A stretch of 64,000 nt of DNA from Aliiruegeria sabulilitoris. Lineage in GTDB: Bacteria; Pseudomonadota; Alphaproteobacteria; Rhodobacterales; Rhodobacteraceae. The stretch covers positions 1 to 64,000 of the forward strand of contig NZ_LOAS01000010.1 in NCBI RefSeq assembly GCF_001558155.1, in the 5' to 3' direction. Position numbers and translations under genes: made by a program. The notes beneath the pieces are model-generated. The model made no database searches, was not told the origin of the DNA, and saw only the letters and a program-made list of their open reading frames with translations. Below, in pieces: positions 8,647 through 17,729 of this stretch; the stretch's first letter is position 1, and every line of letters begins with the position of its first letter.

Positions 8647-10065
8647 TCACGCCACGAGCGCGAACCCCGCCTCGCTGTCTTCGACAAAGGCCGCGTGCAG
8701 GCTCCGGATCGCAACCGATCTGTCGGATCTGTCGAGGATGAACTGGGTGTCCACGTTGCGCGGCCCCTGACACGCGCCAAGCGGCTCCAGTCCCGCGGCG
8801 CTGAGGGCCTGCATGCCGCGCGCAAGTGTCTGCAACCCGCTGAGGTCGCGCCCGATGACCGAGACGAGGGCCAGCTTGTGCGCCGAGATCCGCGCCTGCG
8901 GGTAAAGCGCCGAGAGGTCACTCTCGACCCGCCGCATGGATTTGAGCGAGGCATCGACGTAATGCGTGATCGTGTTTGCATTTGAGATCTTGGAGACGAT
9001 CCGCACGTTGTGCCGCGTCAGGGCGTCGAGAATGGCCGCGTCGTAGCCCTTCACGCCCACCATGTCCTGTTCGAACAGCTCCAGCGCGATGATGTCGAGC
9101 CCGGTGACGATCTCGACCCTCGGCTTTTCGGCCGGCTGTTCGTCGATGATCGTGCCCGGGTCCTCGGGCTCAAAGGCATTGGCGATGCGTAACGGCACCC
9201 CTGCCTGGCGAAGGGTTTTCGCAGCGGAGGGGTGGATCGCCTCCATCCCCAGATTCGCCATCTGGTCGGCCACGTCGTAATTCGTGTGCCCGAGCTTGCG
9301 CACATTCTCCGCCCCGACCAGCTTGGGATCGGCTGACGAGAGGTGGAACTCCTTGTGAATAATCGCCTCGCTCGCGCCGGTCAGCGCGGCAAGCCGGGAG
9401 AAGGTCACCTCGGAATAGCCACGGTCGAATTCCCGCATCAAGCCTTCGCTGCATTGCGCATAACCGGTGACGATGGGCATCTCACGTGACGGGTCCACCC
9501 CGTCCATCGCCCGACCGATGCGTTGCTCCAGCGTCAGCTCGGAATCGTCGCGCCAGCCGGACAGGTCCAGCAGCCGGGCATTCACCCCGGCGCGCTGCAA
9601 CATCAGCGTGGATACCAGCGCCGAATGCGCCTCGCCAAGGCCCGACAGCAATTCGCGCACCTGCAACAGATGCGTGTTCAAACGGAAATGGCCGTATGAG
9701 CAAAGCCGCTGCAGGTCGATCAGGCAATTTCGGGCGCCTTCGATGCGTTCCTGAACGAAAGCCGTGGCGCGTTCGACATCGCCGGGATTGTCCAGCACAG
9801 CCTCATGCGCGGCGATCATCGCCTCGGCGGTCCGGCTCAGGGCGTCGTGCCAGCCATGCTCGTCATCGGCATTGGCGTAATGGGCATAGACGCCGGCCTC
9901 GCCGGTCTTCTTGTGCTCCAGCAGCAGGTTGGTGATTCCGGAAAACGCCGAGACCACGAAAACGCGACCGTAGCGGGCACTGCCATTCTCCATGAAGAGC
10001 GTGTCGCGCAACCTGTCGAGGCGGGACATGGATGTCCCACCGATTTTCTCCACCGTATGTGTCAT
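8647..10065 (-). CDS. ask: ectoine-type aspartate kinase
   Basis: A 472-residue aspartokinase that phosphorylates L-aspartate in the first step towards aspartate semialdehyde, the precursor of ectoine. The N terminus VEKIGGTSMSRL is the Ask_Ect variant of the usual KFGGTS motif. The C-terminal part holds two ACT-like regions (for example VRIVSKISNANTITHYVDAS and ISAHKLALVSVIGRDL). The gene is the fourth of ectA-ectB-ectC-ask, three bases after ectC. A dedicated kinase in the ect operon is known from several proteobacteria and is thought to escape feedback inhibition by lysine and threonine; that property is inferred here from gene context. Confidence 0.95.
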   Translation of the reverse strand: MTHTVEKIGGTSMSRLDRLRDTLFMENGSARYGRVFVVSAFSGITNLLLEHKKTGEAGVYAHYANADDEHGWHDALSRTAEAMIAAHEAVLDNPGDVERATAFVQERIEGARNCLIDLQRLCSYGHFRLNTHLLQVRELLSGLGEAHSALVSTLMLQRAGVNARLLDLSGWRDDSELTLEQRIGRAMDGVDPSREMPIVTGYAQCSEGLMREFDRGYSEVTFSRLAALTGASEAIIHKEFHLSSADPKLVGAENVRKLGHTNYDVADQMANLGMEAIHPSAAKTLRQAGVPLRIANAFEPEDPGTIIDEQPAEKPRVEIVTGLDIIALELFEQDMVGVKGYDAAILDALTRHNVRIVSKISNANTITHYVDASLKSMRRVESDLSALYPQARISAHKLALVSVIGRDLSGLQTLARGMQALSAAGLEPLGACQGPRNVDTQFILDRSDRSVAIRSLHAAFVEDSEAGFALVA

Positions 10066-10068
10066 CTG

Positions 10069-10470
10069 TCAGGCCTCGATCTCTTCCGGTGCGGCATAGG
10101 AGCCGTCTTCGCGGTGCACTTCCGTCCCCGTGACGGGCGGGTTGAAACAGCAGGCCATGACCAGCTCATCCTCCGCACGCAGGATATGACGGTCATGCTT
10201 GTCGAGCGCGTACATGACGCCGGGCCGGATGTAATGCGTCTCGCCCGTGGCCAGATCGGTGATCGAACCGGTCCCTTGCATGCAATAGACGCTCTCGAAA
10301 TGGTTCTTGTACTCGAACGTGTGCTCCGAGCCGGCTTCGAGAAAAGTGACGTGGAACGAGAACCCCATCTTGTCGTCGGCCAGCAGCATGCGCACGCTGG
10401 TCCAACGCGCGTCAGAGGTGACGCGTTCGCGCTCGTTCTCGACGATATGTTTGAAATCCCTGACGATCAT
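10069..10470 (-). CDS. ectC: L-ectoine synthase
   Basis: A 133-residue cupin that closes N-gamma-acetyl-diaminobutyrate to ectoine with loss of water. The length and start [17 protein letters not shown] are typical of EctC. The cupin motif shows as [19 protein letters not shown], with the later [19 protein letters not shown] segment that supplies the metal site. It lies between ectB (five bases upstream) and ask (three bases downstream), all on the minus strand. No ectD (ectoine hydroxylase) is present in this window, so the visible operon makes ectoine only. Confidence 0.98.
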   Translation of the reverse strand: MIVRDFKHIVENERERVTSDARWTSVRMLLADDKMGFSFHVTFLEAGSEHTFEYKNHFESVYCMQGTGSITDLATGETHYIRPGVMYALDKHDRHILRAEDELVMACCFNPPVTGTEVHREDGSYAAPEEIEA

Positions 10471-10475
10471 GCCTG

Positions 10476-11762
10476 TTACTCCGCTGCGATACTCTGTTGC
10501 CCGATCACGTCGCGCGCCGCATCGACAAGGATGTTCAGCCCCTTGCGCAGGGTCGCGTCGGGTGTCGTGAGCGGCGCGAGGATCTTGACGACCTCGTCAT
10601 TCGGCCCGGAAGTCTCGACGATCAAACCCTTCTGGAAGGCGCGGGCGCAGATATCTCCGGCCAGCATTCCGGAGCCGACATCAACGCCGCGCATCATGCC
10701 GCGCCCCTTGAGCCGCGCGCCGGGGATCATCCCGGCGATGATCTCCAGCCCATCCGCGACGATCGCCGCCCGACGGTCGATATCGGCGCGGAACGTCTCG
10801 TCGGACCAGAATTTTTCGATCGCCACCCGCGCGGTCACGAAGGCATGGGTATTGCCACGGAAGGTGCCGTTATGCTCCGCCGGCCCCATCACGTCGTGCT
10901 CGGGCCGCACCAGCACCAGCCCCATCGGCAGGCCGAAGCCCGAGATCGACTTGGCCATCGTCACGATGTCCGGCGTGAATTCCATCCCGTCGAAGGAAAA
11001 GAAGGACCCTGTACGCCCGCAGCCGGCCTGGATGTCGTCCACGATCAGCAGAATGCCATTGGACCGCGCCAGTTCCGCCACCCGGCGCAACCATTCGGGC
11101 CGCGCGGCGTTCAGACCGCCCTCGCCCTGCACCGTCTCCAGAAGGATCGCGGCCGGCATGTCCAGCCCGGAGGAATTGTCCTCCAGCATCGCTTCGAGCA
11201 GATCCGCAGTGTCGAAGGCATCGCCCATGTACCCGTCGAAGGGCATGCGCGTGACGCCGTGCAGCGTCGTGCCTGCTCCACCGCGATGATAGCCGTTGCC
11301 GGTGGCCGCAAGCGCCCCCTGGGTCACGCCGTGGAAGCCGTTGGTGAAGGCAACGATATTGGTCCGCCCGGTCGCCTTCCGCGCGATCTTCATCGCGGCC
11401 TCGACAGCATTGGCGCCGGTGGGGCCGGTGAACATCACCTTGTGGTCCATCCCGCGCGGCGCGAGGATATTGGTGCAGAAAGCATCGAGAAAGGCGGCCT
11501 TGGCATCGGTATGCATGTCGAGCCCATGCGCCACGCCATCGGCCTGCAAATGGTCGATCAGCGCGGCCTTCATGTCGGGATCGTTATGCCCGTAATTCAG
11601 CGAGGAACACCCGGCGAGGAAATCGACATAGCTGCGTCCGCTGGCATCGGTCATCTCCGAGCCGCGAGCGCTGGTAAAGACCGTGTCGAAGCCTCGGCAA
11701 TAGCTTCTGGCCTCTGACTCGCGGCGCTTGAACACAGATATATTGGAAGGTTTCGTAGACAT
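10476..11762 (-). CDS. ectB: diaminobutyrate--2-oxoglutarate aminotransferase
   Basis: A 428-residue PLP enzyme of the class III aminotransferases that turns aspartate semialdehyde into L-2,4-diaminobutyrate with glutamate as amino donor. Visible family features are the [17 protein letters not shown] segment, [21 protein letters not shown] with the PLP-contacting Asp, and the PLP lysine in [18 protein letters not shown] use the ATG at 11762, which has AGAGG before it and gives the usual [19 protein letters not shown]-like start. A longer frame from 11816 would add 18 residues and overlap ectA. The 53-bp gap to ectA shows no terminator. Confidence 0.97.
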   Translation of the reverse strand: MSTKPSNISVFKRRESEARSYCRGFDTVFTSARGSEMTDASGRSYVDFLAGCSSLNYGHNDPDMKAALIDHLQADGVAHGLDMHTDAKAAFLDAFCTNILAPRGMDHKVMFTGPTGANAVEAAMKIARKATGRTNIVAFTNGFHGVTQGALAATGNGYHRGGAGTTLHGVTRMPFDGYMGDAFDTADLLEAMLEDNSSGLDMPAAILLETVQGEGGLNAARPEWLRRVAELARSNGILLIVDDIQAGCGRTGSFFSFDGMEFTPDIVTMAKSISGFGLPMGLVLVRPEHDVMGPAEHNGTFRGNTHAFVTARVAIEKFWSDETFRADIDRRAAIVADGLEIIAGMIPGARLKGRGMMRGVDVGSGMLAGDICARAFQKGLIVETSGPNDEVVKILAPLTTPDATLRKGLNILVDAARDVIGQQSIAAE

Positions 11763-11815
11763 ACGACCTCTTTCGAATTCAGGAATGGGTATGGTGAAAG
11801 CCGGAAGCCGCCACA

Positions 11816-12346
11816 TCAGGCGGCGTCGGCCACCTGGCGTGCAAGCGGGATGGTGACCATGTTCTCGGTCTTGTGCCGGTTCTGGAAGTGCAGCGCTTGC
11901 GTGTAATACGGCTGCACGTCGAGCGACGTTCCCTGCAGACGTCCGAACTTGCGAAACAGCGCCCAGGAGGCCTCGTTGTCGCTGGTGATGGTCGTCTGCA
12001 AACGGCGAACGTCCTCGCAGGCATCGCGCGTCAGGATGCTTTGCAGCATCAGGGCGCCAAGCCCGGAGCCGCGCATTTGCTCATCCACGGCGACCTGCCA
12101 GACAAAGAGCGTCTCGGGATCATTCGGCATGACATAAGCAGACACCCAGCCCACGACATCGCCATGGACTTCGGCGAGCGCGCATGTGTCGGCGAAATGA
12201 TCGCACTGAATGAGATTGCAATACATCGAGTTCTCGTCGAGCGGCCGACAGTTGCGCACGAGCTTCCAGATCGCGGCGCCATCGGCAGCCCGCGGCTTGC
12301 GCAAGACGGGCAAAGACGGACGAACGAAATCGTGGGCGGTGTGCAT
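11816..12346 (-). CDS. ectA: diaminobutyrate acetyltransferase
   Basis: A 176-residue GNAT acetyltransferase that acetylates the gamma-amino group of L-2,4-diaminobutyrate with acetyl-CoA. The N-terminal segment RKPRAADGAAIWKLVRNC and the ENSMYCNLIQCDHFADTC stretch are characteristic of EctA. The acetyl-CoA binding part is VDEQMRGSGLGALMLQSIL. I prefer the ATG at 12346: the upstream ATG at 12361 is part of ATGGAGG, which serves as the ribosome binding site eight bases ahead of 12346. It is the first gene of ectABC-ask. Three palindromes lie in the 219 bp between it and the divergent MarR gene. Confidence 0.96.
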   Translation of the reverse strand: MHTAHDFVRPSLPVLRKPRAADGAAIWKLVRNCRPLDENSMYCNLIQCDHFADTCALAEVHGDVVGWVSAYVMPNDPETLFVWQVAVDEQMRGSGLGALMLQSILTRDACEDVRRLQTTITSDNEASWALFRKFGRLQGTSLDVQPYYTQALHFQNRHKTENMVTIPLARQVADAA

Positions 12347-12364
12347 TCTCTGGGCCTCCATTTG

Positions 12365-12379
12365 CTTCGATAATCGAAG
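12365..12379. promoter_or_regulatory. putative EctR operator 1
   Basis: A perfect inverted repeat of two 7-bp arms around one base (CTTCGAT-A-ATCGAAG), 19-33 bp upstream of the ectA start. It matches the palindrome at 12484-12498 at 12 of 15 positions, and the two share flanking TTG. Such sites are typical for MarR-family dimers; the adjacent MarR gene is the obvious candidate. Position near the ectA start suggests repression. Confidence 0.65.
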
Positions 12380-12421
12380 TATTGCAATGGCCGGAAAATT
12401 TCAACCCACCGCGTAAAAATA

Positions 12422-12436
12422 CTTCGATCTTCGAGA
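12422..12436. promoter_or_regulatory. putative EctR operator 2 (imperfect)
   Basis: This site has one intact half, CTTCGAT, and a weaker second half. Read on the minus strand its half ATCGAAGTATT is identical over 11 bases to the right side of the palindrome at 12365-12379. It lies about midway between ectA and the MarR gene, where a promoter is expected. It is weaker evidence than the two perfect sites. Confidence 0.45.
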
Positions 12437-12483
12437 AAACCACAGTTTCCAGAGAGTTTCATGTGGATATTTGTTAGTATTTG

Positions 12484-12498
12484 CTTTGATCATCAAAG
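12484..12498. promoter_or_regulatory. putative EctR operator 3
   Basis: A perfect inverted repeat CTTTGAT-C-ATCAAAG, 68-82 bp upstream of the MarR start, preceded by TTG and followed by AATA. It is related to the palindrome at 12365-12379 (CTTYGAT-N-ATCRAAG). It could serve autoregulation of the MarR gene. Confidence 0.6.
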
Positions 12499-12565
12499 AA
12501 TACGCGGGATTGCCTCGCCCAATCGTCCAAAATATACTTGGCTACCCTTAGGAACCTGAATCACG

Positions 12566-13048
12566 ATGGATCGTCTCGATAGCAGCTTGATCGCTCTTCG
12601 CCGTATCTTGCGGGCCACCGAGCTGTTTGGACGCGAACTCAAACAGGTGGCCGGTATAACGCCAGTGCAGTTCCGCGCGCTGCAGATCATCGACGAAACC
12701 GGCCAGACCACCGCCAAGGAAATTTCCCAACGCATGCGCGTGTCGCAGGCAACGGTCACGTCGCTCGTGGACAAGCTCGTCCGCGACGGCATGGCGCTGC
12801 GCGAGAAATCAGCGCTCGACCGGCGTCAGACGCATATCCTTATCACGCAAAAGGGGAGCCAGACCCTCGGCGAAACGCCCGATCCCCTGCAGCAGCGATT
12901 TGTTCGAAAGTTCTCCGAACTGGCGGACTGGGAACAGGCCATGATTGTCGCCAACCTCGAACGTGTGGCGGCGATGCTCGATGCAGATGAAATCGACGCC
13001 TCCCCCGTCCTGCAAACCGGCGAGATCAAGCTTTCATCGGAAATGTGA
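12566..13048 (+). CDS. ectR: MarR-family regulator, EctR-type
   Basis: A 160-residue winged helix-turn-helix regulator. The central DNA-binding part reads TTAKEISQRMRVSQATVTSLVDKL, followed by a wing (LREKSALDRRQTHILITQKG), with dimerisation helices at both ends. It is divergent from ectABC-ask with 219 bp between the starts. In methylotrophs a MarR protein named EctR sits in the same place and represses the ect operon; assignment here rests on position plus family. TAGGAAC is the nearest ribosome-binding-like sequence and is somewhat far from the ATG. The gene faces the WD40-caspase gene tail to tail. Confidence 0.85.
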   Translation: MDRLDSSLIALRRILRATELFGRELKQVAGITPVQFRALQIIDETGQTTAKEISQRMRVSQATVTSLVDKLVRDGMALREKSALDRRQTHILITQKGSQTLGETPDPLQQRFVRKFSELADWEQAMIVANLERVAAMLDADEIDASPVLQTGEIKLSSEM

Positions 13049-13157
13049 CCTGCACGCGCCGACCGGGCACGAGCCGTTATCTCCCGGCAGACGCGCTTTC
13101 CAAGCGACAGCTGACCTTCAGGACTGACACGGCCAAACCCACCCGCAATGCGCGCCA

Positions 13158-16100
13158 TCAGGGGTGTGTGACGACGACGGGCATGTACACGTCGCTTGCA
13201 TTTCCTCGGGCAGAAAAGTCAAACAACGCAGGACGTTGCAGGAAGCGGACGGCGTCGGTTTGTGGTTCCGGCGTGCCACCGGCCAGAAAATCGAGGCTCA
13301 TACTGCCACGCTGGAGCGGCTCGAACCGATCCGTCACGATCTCCTCGTAAAGGCTCGGCACGCGGGTCTTGGCGAAGCTGAGCAGCTCGGAAAACGAAAT
13401 CTGCCGGTCCACCGGGGCGCGGTCCGCCGCTTGCCCTTCGAGCCCCTCGCGGAACATCGCGTAGCTCAGCGCGCCGTGACGCAGCAGGTCCGACTCCAGT
13501 GCTACACCTTCCGCCTGACTCGCGGTCAGGATGCGCATGCCCTTGTCATAGGCAAGCTGTCCCAGCCCCCGGCTGCCCATCGGGCCCGGTTTGAAGCCGC
13601 CCCCCTCAACCGATGCCGCCGAGTTGCAGGCATCGATCACCATGACCATGTTGCCGGACTGGATGCGCAGGAGCAGCGCGCTCAGCACATCGCTCGGCAA
13701 TGTCTGCTCCAGCTCCGTCGGGCCGATTTTCCGGCCGCTAGAGCCTTCGCCAAAATCGCTGGGGAACAGGTGAAACCGTCCGTCCCGTCCCGCCAGCCCG
13801 TGGCCGGCAAAGAAGAGATAGACGAAATCTTCCGGCCGGGCACGCGCCAACGCCTCGGCGCCGGGCAGGCCGGCCAGCGGTTCCATGTCGCCGCTTTCGC
13901 CGCCAAGGCTGCGCAGTACCGCTTCGATCTGCGCCCGGCTGGCGCGCGGCGGACCGTCGGCGCGGGAGATCATTTGCACCTCCGCCACATTTTCAAAGGC
14001 GTCGCTGGCACGAAGCCGCGCGGCAACGGCCTGTGCCGCAAGAGCGGCATCGGCACCCGCATAGTTCAGATCCCAAGCGGGGTTCGCATAGTGATCGACA
14101 CCGACCGAGACGATATAGGCCCGCGGCTTTTCCGAAGGCGTGCGCCCTTCGGTGACAGGCGCAAAATCCTGTCGGATGGTGGTGCTCTTGATGCCATCCC
14201 CATTGAACCCGTAGGCCGAGAAGGTGACGGAACGGCCATCCCGCGGCAGCAGGATATCCGTGAACACCGCTTGCTGTTTCCCGGCCACATCCGCCGGGAG
14301 GAACTCCCGCTGGCCCACGAGTTGACCGTCGCGGAAAAGCTTGAGCGCGCCGAACCCGCTGCGCATCCCGTCCGCCTGCGTCTCGGCGATTTCGAGCGTG
14401 ACACGCGCGCTGCCCGGATGTTCCGGATCTTCGGAGACCGAGACAAAGCGCAGCTCCGGTTGCAGTCGGTTGATCTCACGCAGGCCCGGCAGCGGCGTGA
14501 AGCTCTCGCCGCGGACAAGGCGGGGCAGAAGCGCGGGCTCGAAGAATTCCCGGTAGAAAAGCTCCAGCGGAAGCACCTTTGTCGGCGCCTCCGGCAGCAC
14601 CCAGCCAAGCGCCGGGAAATCGCCCGGATCGGAGGCATCATAGCGTCCGTTCTCGCCGATTACCGCCCAGCCCCCATCCCGAAGCGCGGCGAGCCGGGCC
14701 AGCCGCGTTCCGGTCTCGGTTCGCCAGAGGCTGACCAGGCCACTGGTTTCGATCAAGGCCAGCAGGCGGCCGTCGGGTGAAAACGCGGCACCTTCTCCAA
14801 GCGGCACGACATTGGCCTCGATGGTCACGGATCTTTCGGCGTCGGGCGACCACAGAAGGTTACGCCCCCCCGCTTCCTCCACGAAGATCATATCGCTTTG
14901 GGCGTGCCGGTGGGCCAGCCCATAGATACCGCCCTGCAGCGCCGTCGAGGCCCGCGCCTGGCCCGCATCGTCCAGAATCGACAGACGCTCCGTGCCGAAG
15001 TGCAATAGCTGTCCGACACCGTTGCTTGCCGAGACAATGGATGTTCTTGTCCGCGTCGCCTCTGTCTCAATCCTGTTCAGGACCGCTCCGCTCATCGCAT
15101 CCCGGATCTCGAAGAGCCGGTTCCGCTCGCGTTCGAGCAGGATCTGCTGGCCGTCCGGCGAAAAGGCCAGCGGCCGCGAATAGACCATGTCGGGGTCGAC
15201 ATCCGTCTCCCACAGCAATGCTCCCGTCTCGGCGCCATAGGCGGTCAGGCGATCGTATGTCGCCCCAACCAGGATACGCCCATCCGGCGACAGGCTGAAA
15301 TTGGGCTGGCCATCGGGCGGAGACAGTTGCACGACGCGTTCCGCCCCGAGCGCGCCGCCCCCGATCGCGTCGAGATCGAAGATCGCCGCAATGACCTTGC
15401 AGTCTTCCGCCGAGACGAGTTCGCAGGTGTCGACGGCCAGAAGTTCCTGCCCATTAGACGCGATCTGTTCGAAAACCGGTCCAAAGGCGAATTCGGTGTC
15501 CCGTCCCGCCGGCGGCGTCCATTCCAGCGCCCGTTCGCCCAAAGCCGCGCTGCGGATCATCGGCATGCCCCAGGCCTCTCCCGCTTCCACCAGATAGGCC
15601 ACGCCGTCACCTGCGGGATGACTGCTCGACAGGATCGTGGATGGCCGGCTATCCGAGACATTGCCCGAGAGCAGGTCCCAATGAACCGCCATGCGGGCGC
15701 CGTTGACGATCAGCGCGTTGCCGTCCTGCGAAAAGGTCAGCCGCTTCGGCTCCATCGCTTCGGTTCCGATTGTCCCGATCCACGCGCCTCGGGCCATGTC
15801 GCGGATATCGATCCGAATGTCATTGTTCAGCCTGTCTGTCTGCAACGCCGCGTAAAGGGTCTGGGTGGACGGATCGTAGGCTGCGGGCCCCGGGCGCGGC
15901 GTCCGAAAGAAGTTTGCGGGGGTCGAAAGGGTCTCCTGGAATTGCCGGGTCCGGGCGTTGAATACACGCCGGAGCGGCGCGGTCCCCGGCTGGTCGTCCT
16001 CCCAAGGCAGGCTGCCATCGGAATCGACGAGGAAACGGTCTCCCGTGAGTGGCGCGATCCGCGTTTTCTTGTCCGGGTCCAGTCGCGTTGTCCAAAACCG

Positions 16101-17729
16101 CCCGCCTGAGTGAATGTCGAAAAGCTGCAACTCTCCTGCCTCCGTGCCGACAAGGGCAGAGGCCGCGCCAACTGCGAGCGCGGCCGCGCCGTCGATATCG
16201 GCGACCACCTCGAAGCGCATCTCCCGAAGATCCAGACGCAGGAGTGACCCTTCGTCGAACAGAAACAGGGCGAAATCTTCGTCAGGAGAGAGGCCGGAGA
16301 CACGCGCCAATCGTTGCCCGATCCCCTCGGGGTGGGGAATTCCCCGGGCGGCCCCGGTCAGAAAGGCTTCCTTCGTGCCAATTGCACAGCCTGCGATGTC
16401 GCAAAGCAGGAGCTGTCCACCCTTCAGGATTTTCCCCCAAACGGGCCGGTCGCGGTCGGGAAGTACCGTTTCCAGCGCGCCATCGGCCACGCGCCACAGC
16501 TTGATGCCGTCGAGCGTGCCAATTGTCAGAACCATCTCGCCATCGGGCGAGAGATCGAACCAGCTAAGGGATTGCCCGCCACCAACCGCGCGGAGTTGGC
16601 GCCCGGTCTCGCGATCCCAGAGAAACACCCGGTCCCCCTCGCCCCGGGTACCAAACACATCGCCGCCCGGCGGAAGCGCGATCTGCACCAGCCGGCCATC
16701 GTGGCCCTGTGTCAGCGCGAGGTTGGGTTGAGCCTCCTCTACCTCTGACTGGCCATTAGGGTCTGTAATCGCCGGTGCATCCTCGGTGGCGAAGATCTCC
16801 ACCGAATGATCCACCCCGTGCAGGGCGACGCGCGTACCATCCGGCGAAATCACCGCATCCGTCAGATAAACCGGCTCGACCCCAGCCGAATCCCGCCTGA
16901 AAGTGACCTCATCGCTGCCCGGATCGTAGAGCAACAGGCTCGTCTCAGAAGACGTTTTTGCCGAAAACAGCGCCCGCGCCCCGCGCTCCGTCTGACGAAG
17001 GGTGATCAGTTGTACATCCTTCATCTCGGCGGTTTCGAAGCCGAAGCGATGCGCGCCCCGGTCGAAGCTCGAATAGAGAAACCAGATCAATGGCTCCGAC
17101 CAGTCGGCAAAGAGTGTTTCCAGCAGCGTCTGGGGCGCATCCGGATCGGGGGGATAATTCTCGAAGGTGACATTCTCGCCGAAAAGCGGAATCTGCCCCA
17201 ACCCGTCTCCGCCGAATGGTTCGGAGAAGTCGTGTTCGGTGTAGAATTCGGGCTTCGGCAGCACCTCGTCGAAACGGATATCCTCCGCAGCCAGAGTTTC
17301 CCATTCCAGCTTTACCGCGGTGCCAGCGAAATTCTCGGTCGCAACGAAGGCGCCCCCCTGCCGGGTCCGGATCAGGTTGCGCCAAGCGCCATCGCGCCGC
17401 AGAATGACCGGGTTGGCCGGCAGTCTGCTATCGACGACCGCCACCCCATTCTCGCCCAAGGCCAGGGCCACGCGGTCGCCGTCAGGGGCAATGAGCACAT
17501 CCTCGATGAAGATCCCGAAATCGAAATCGGTCTGGAAGAGCAGCCCGCCCTCGACCGCATCGTAAATCCTCAACGAATTGACATCGCCCACGGCGAGGCG
17601 GGTGCCATCAGGCGAGAAATCCATGGCAACGACGAAATCGGCAACTTCCGAGAGCCGGGCGATCGGGGTCTGCGCCGCCGCCTGAACAGGCAACAGAAGA
17701 GCAATCAGCAGCAGCGCAACGCGGTTCAT
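13158..17729 (-). CDS. exported WD40-repeat protein with C-terminal caspase (C14) domain
   Basis: A 1523-residue protein with a signal peptide (cleavage likely after PVQAAAQ). Residues 25 to about 1060 carry many beta-propeller repeats of the form FSPDGTRLAVGD...LRIYD, LSPDGEMVLTIG...IKLWR and FSPDGRLLALIE...VSLWR. After a linker comes a caspase-like domain from about residue 1202 (PRAYIVSVGVDHY), with the catalytic histidine in FFAGHG (His1310) and the cysteine in VIDACNSAAS (Cys1368). Both dyad residues are present, so it should be an active cysteine protease. Fusions of propellers and caspase domains are known in bacteria, where the propeller is taken as sensor or scaffold. Its ATG overlaps the stop of the MscS gene (TGATG), which implies translational coupling. 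Substrate and role are unknown. Confidence 0.92.
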   Translation of the reverse strand: MNRVALLLIALLLPVQAAAQTPIARLSEVADFVVAMDFSPDGTRLAVGDVNSLRIYDAVEGGLLFQTDFDFGIFIEDVLIAPDGDRVALALGENGVAVVDSRLPANPVILRRDGAWRNLIRTRQGGAFVATENFAGTAVKLEWETLAAEDIRFDEVLPKPEFYTEHDFSEPFGGDGLGQIPLFGENVTFENYPPDPDAPQTLLETLFADWSEPLIWFLYSSFDRGAHRFGFETAEMKDVQLITLRQTERGARALFSAKTSSETSLLLYDPGSDEVTFRRDSAGVEPVYLTDAVISPDGTRVALHGVDHSVEIFATEDAPAITDPNGQSEVEEAQPNLALTQGHDGRLVQIALPPGGDVFGTRGEGDRVFLWDRETGRQLRAVGGGQSLSWFDLSPDGEMVLTIGTLDGIKLWRVADGALETVLPDRDRPVWGKILKGGQLLLCDIAGCAIGTKEAFLTGAARGIPHPEGIGQRLARVSGLSPDEDFALFLFDEGSLLRLDLREMRFEVVADIDGAAALAVGAASALVGTEAGELQLFDIHSGGRFWTTRLDPDKKTRIAPLTGDRFLVDSDGSLPWEDDQPGTAPLRRVFNARTRQFQETLSTPANFFRTPRPGPAAYDPSTQTLYAALQTDRLNNDIRIDIRDMARGAWIGTIGTEAMEPKRLTFSQDGNALIVNGARMAVHWDLLSGNVSDSRPSTILSSSHPAGDGVAYLVEAGEAWGMPMIRSAALGERALEWTPPAGRDTEFAFGPVFEQIASNGQELLAVDTCELVSAEDCKVIAAIFDLDAIGGGALGAERVVQLSPPDGQPNFSLSPDGRILVGATYDRLTAYGAETGALLWETDVDPDMVYSRPLAFSPDGQQILLERERNRLFEIRDAMSGAVLNRIETEATRTRTSIVSASNGVGQLLHFGTERLSILDDAGQARASTALQGGIYGLAHRHAQSDMIFVEEAGGRNLLWSPDAERSVTIEANVVPLGEGAAFSPDGRLLALIETSGLVSLWRTETGTRLARLAALRDGGWAVIGENGRYDASDPGDFPALGWVLPEAPTKVLPLELFYREFFEPALLPRLVRGESFTPLPGLREINRLQPELRFVSVSEDPEHPGSARVTLEIAETQADGMRSGFGALKLFRDGQLVGQREFLPADVAGKQQAVFTDILLPRDGRSVTFSAYGFNGDGIKSTTIRQDFAPVTEGRTPSEKPRAYIVSVGVDHYANPAWDLNYAGADAALAAQAVAARLRASDAFENVAEVQMISRADGPPRASRAQIEAVLRSLGGESGDMEPLAGLPGAEALARARPEDFVYLFFAGHGLAGRDGRFHLFPSDFGEGSSGRKIGPTELEQTLPSDVLSALLLRIQSGNMVMVIDACNSAASVEGGGFKPGPMGSRGLGQLAYDKGMRILTASQAEGVALESDLLRHGALSYAMFREGLEGQAADRAPVDRQISFSELLSFAKTRVPSLYEEIVTDRFEPLQRGSMSLDFLAGGTPEPQTDAVRFLQRPALFDFSARGNASDVYMPVVVTHP

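Noticed and set aside
9805-11289. 494-codon plus-strand frame over ectB/ectC/ask
   Set aside because: It crosses three well recognised genes on the other strand and shows no family motif.
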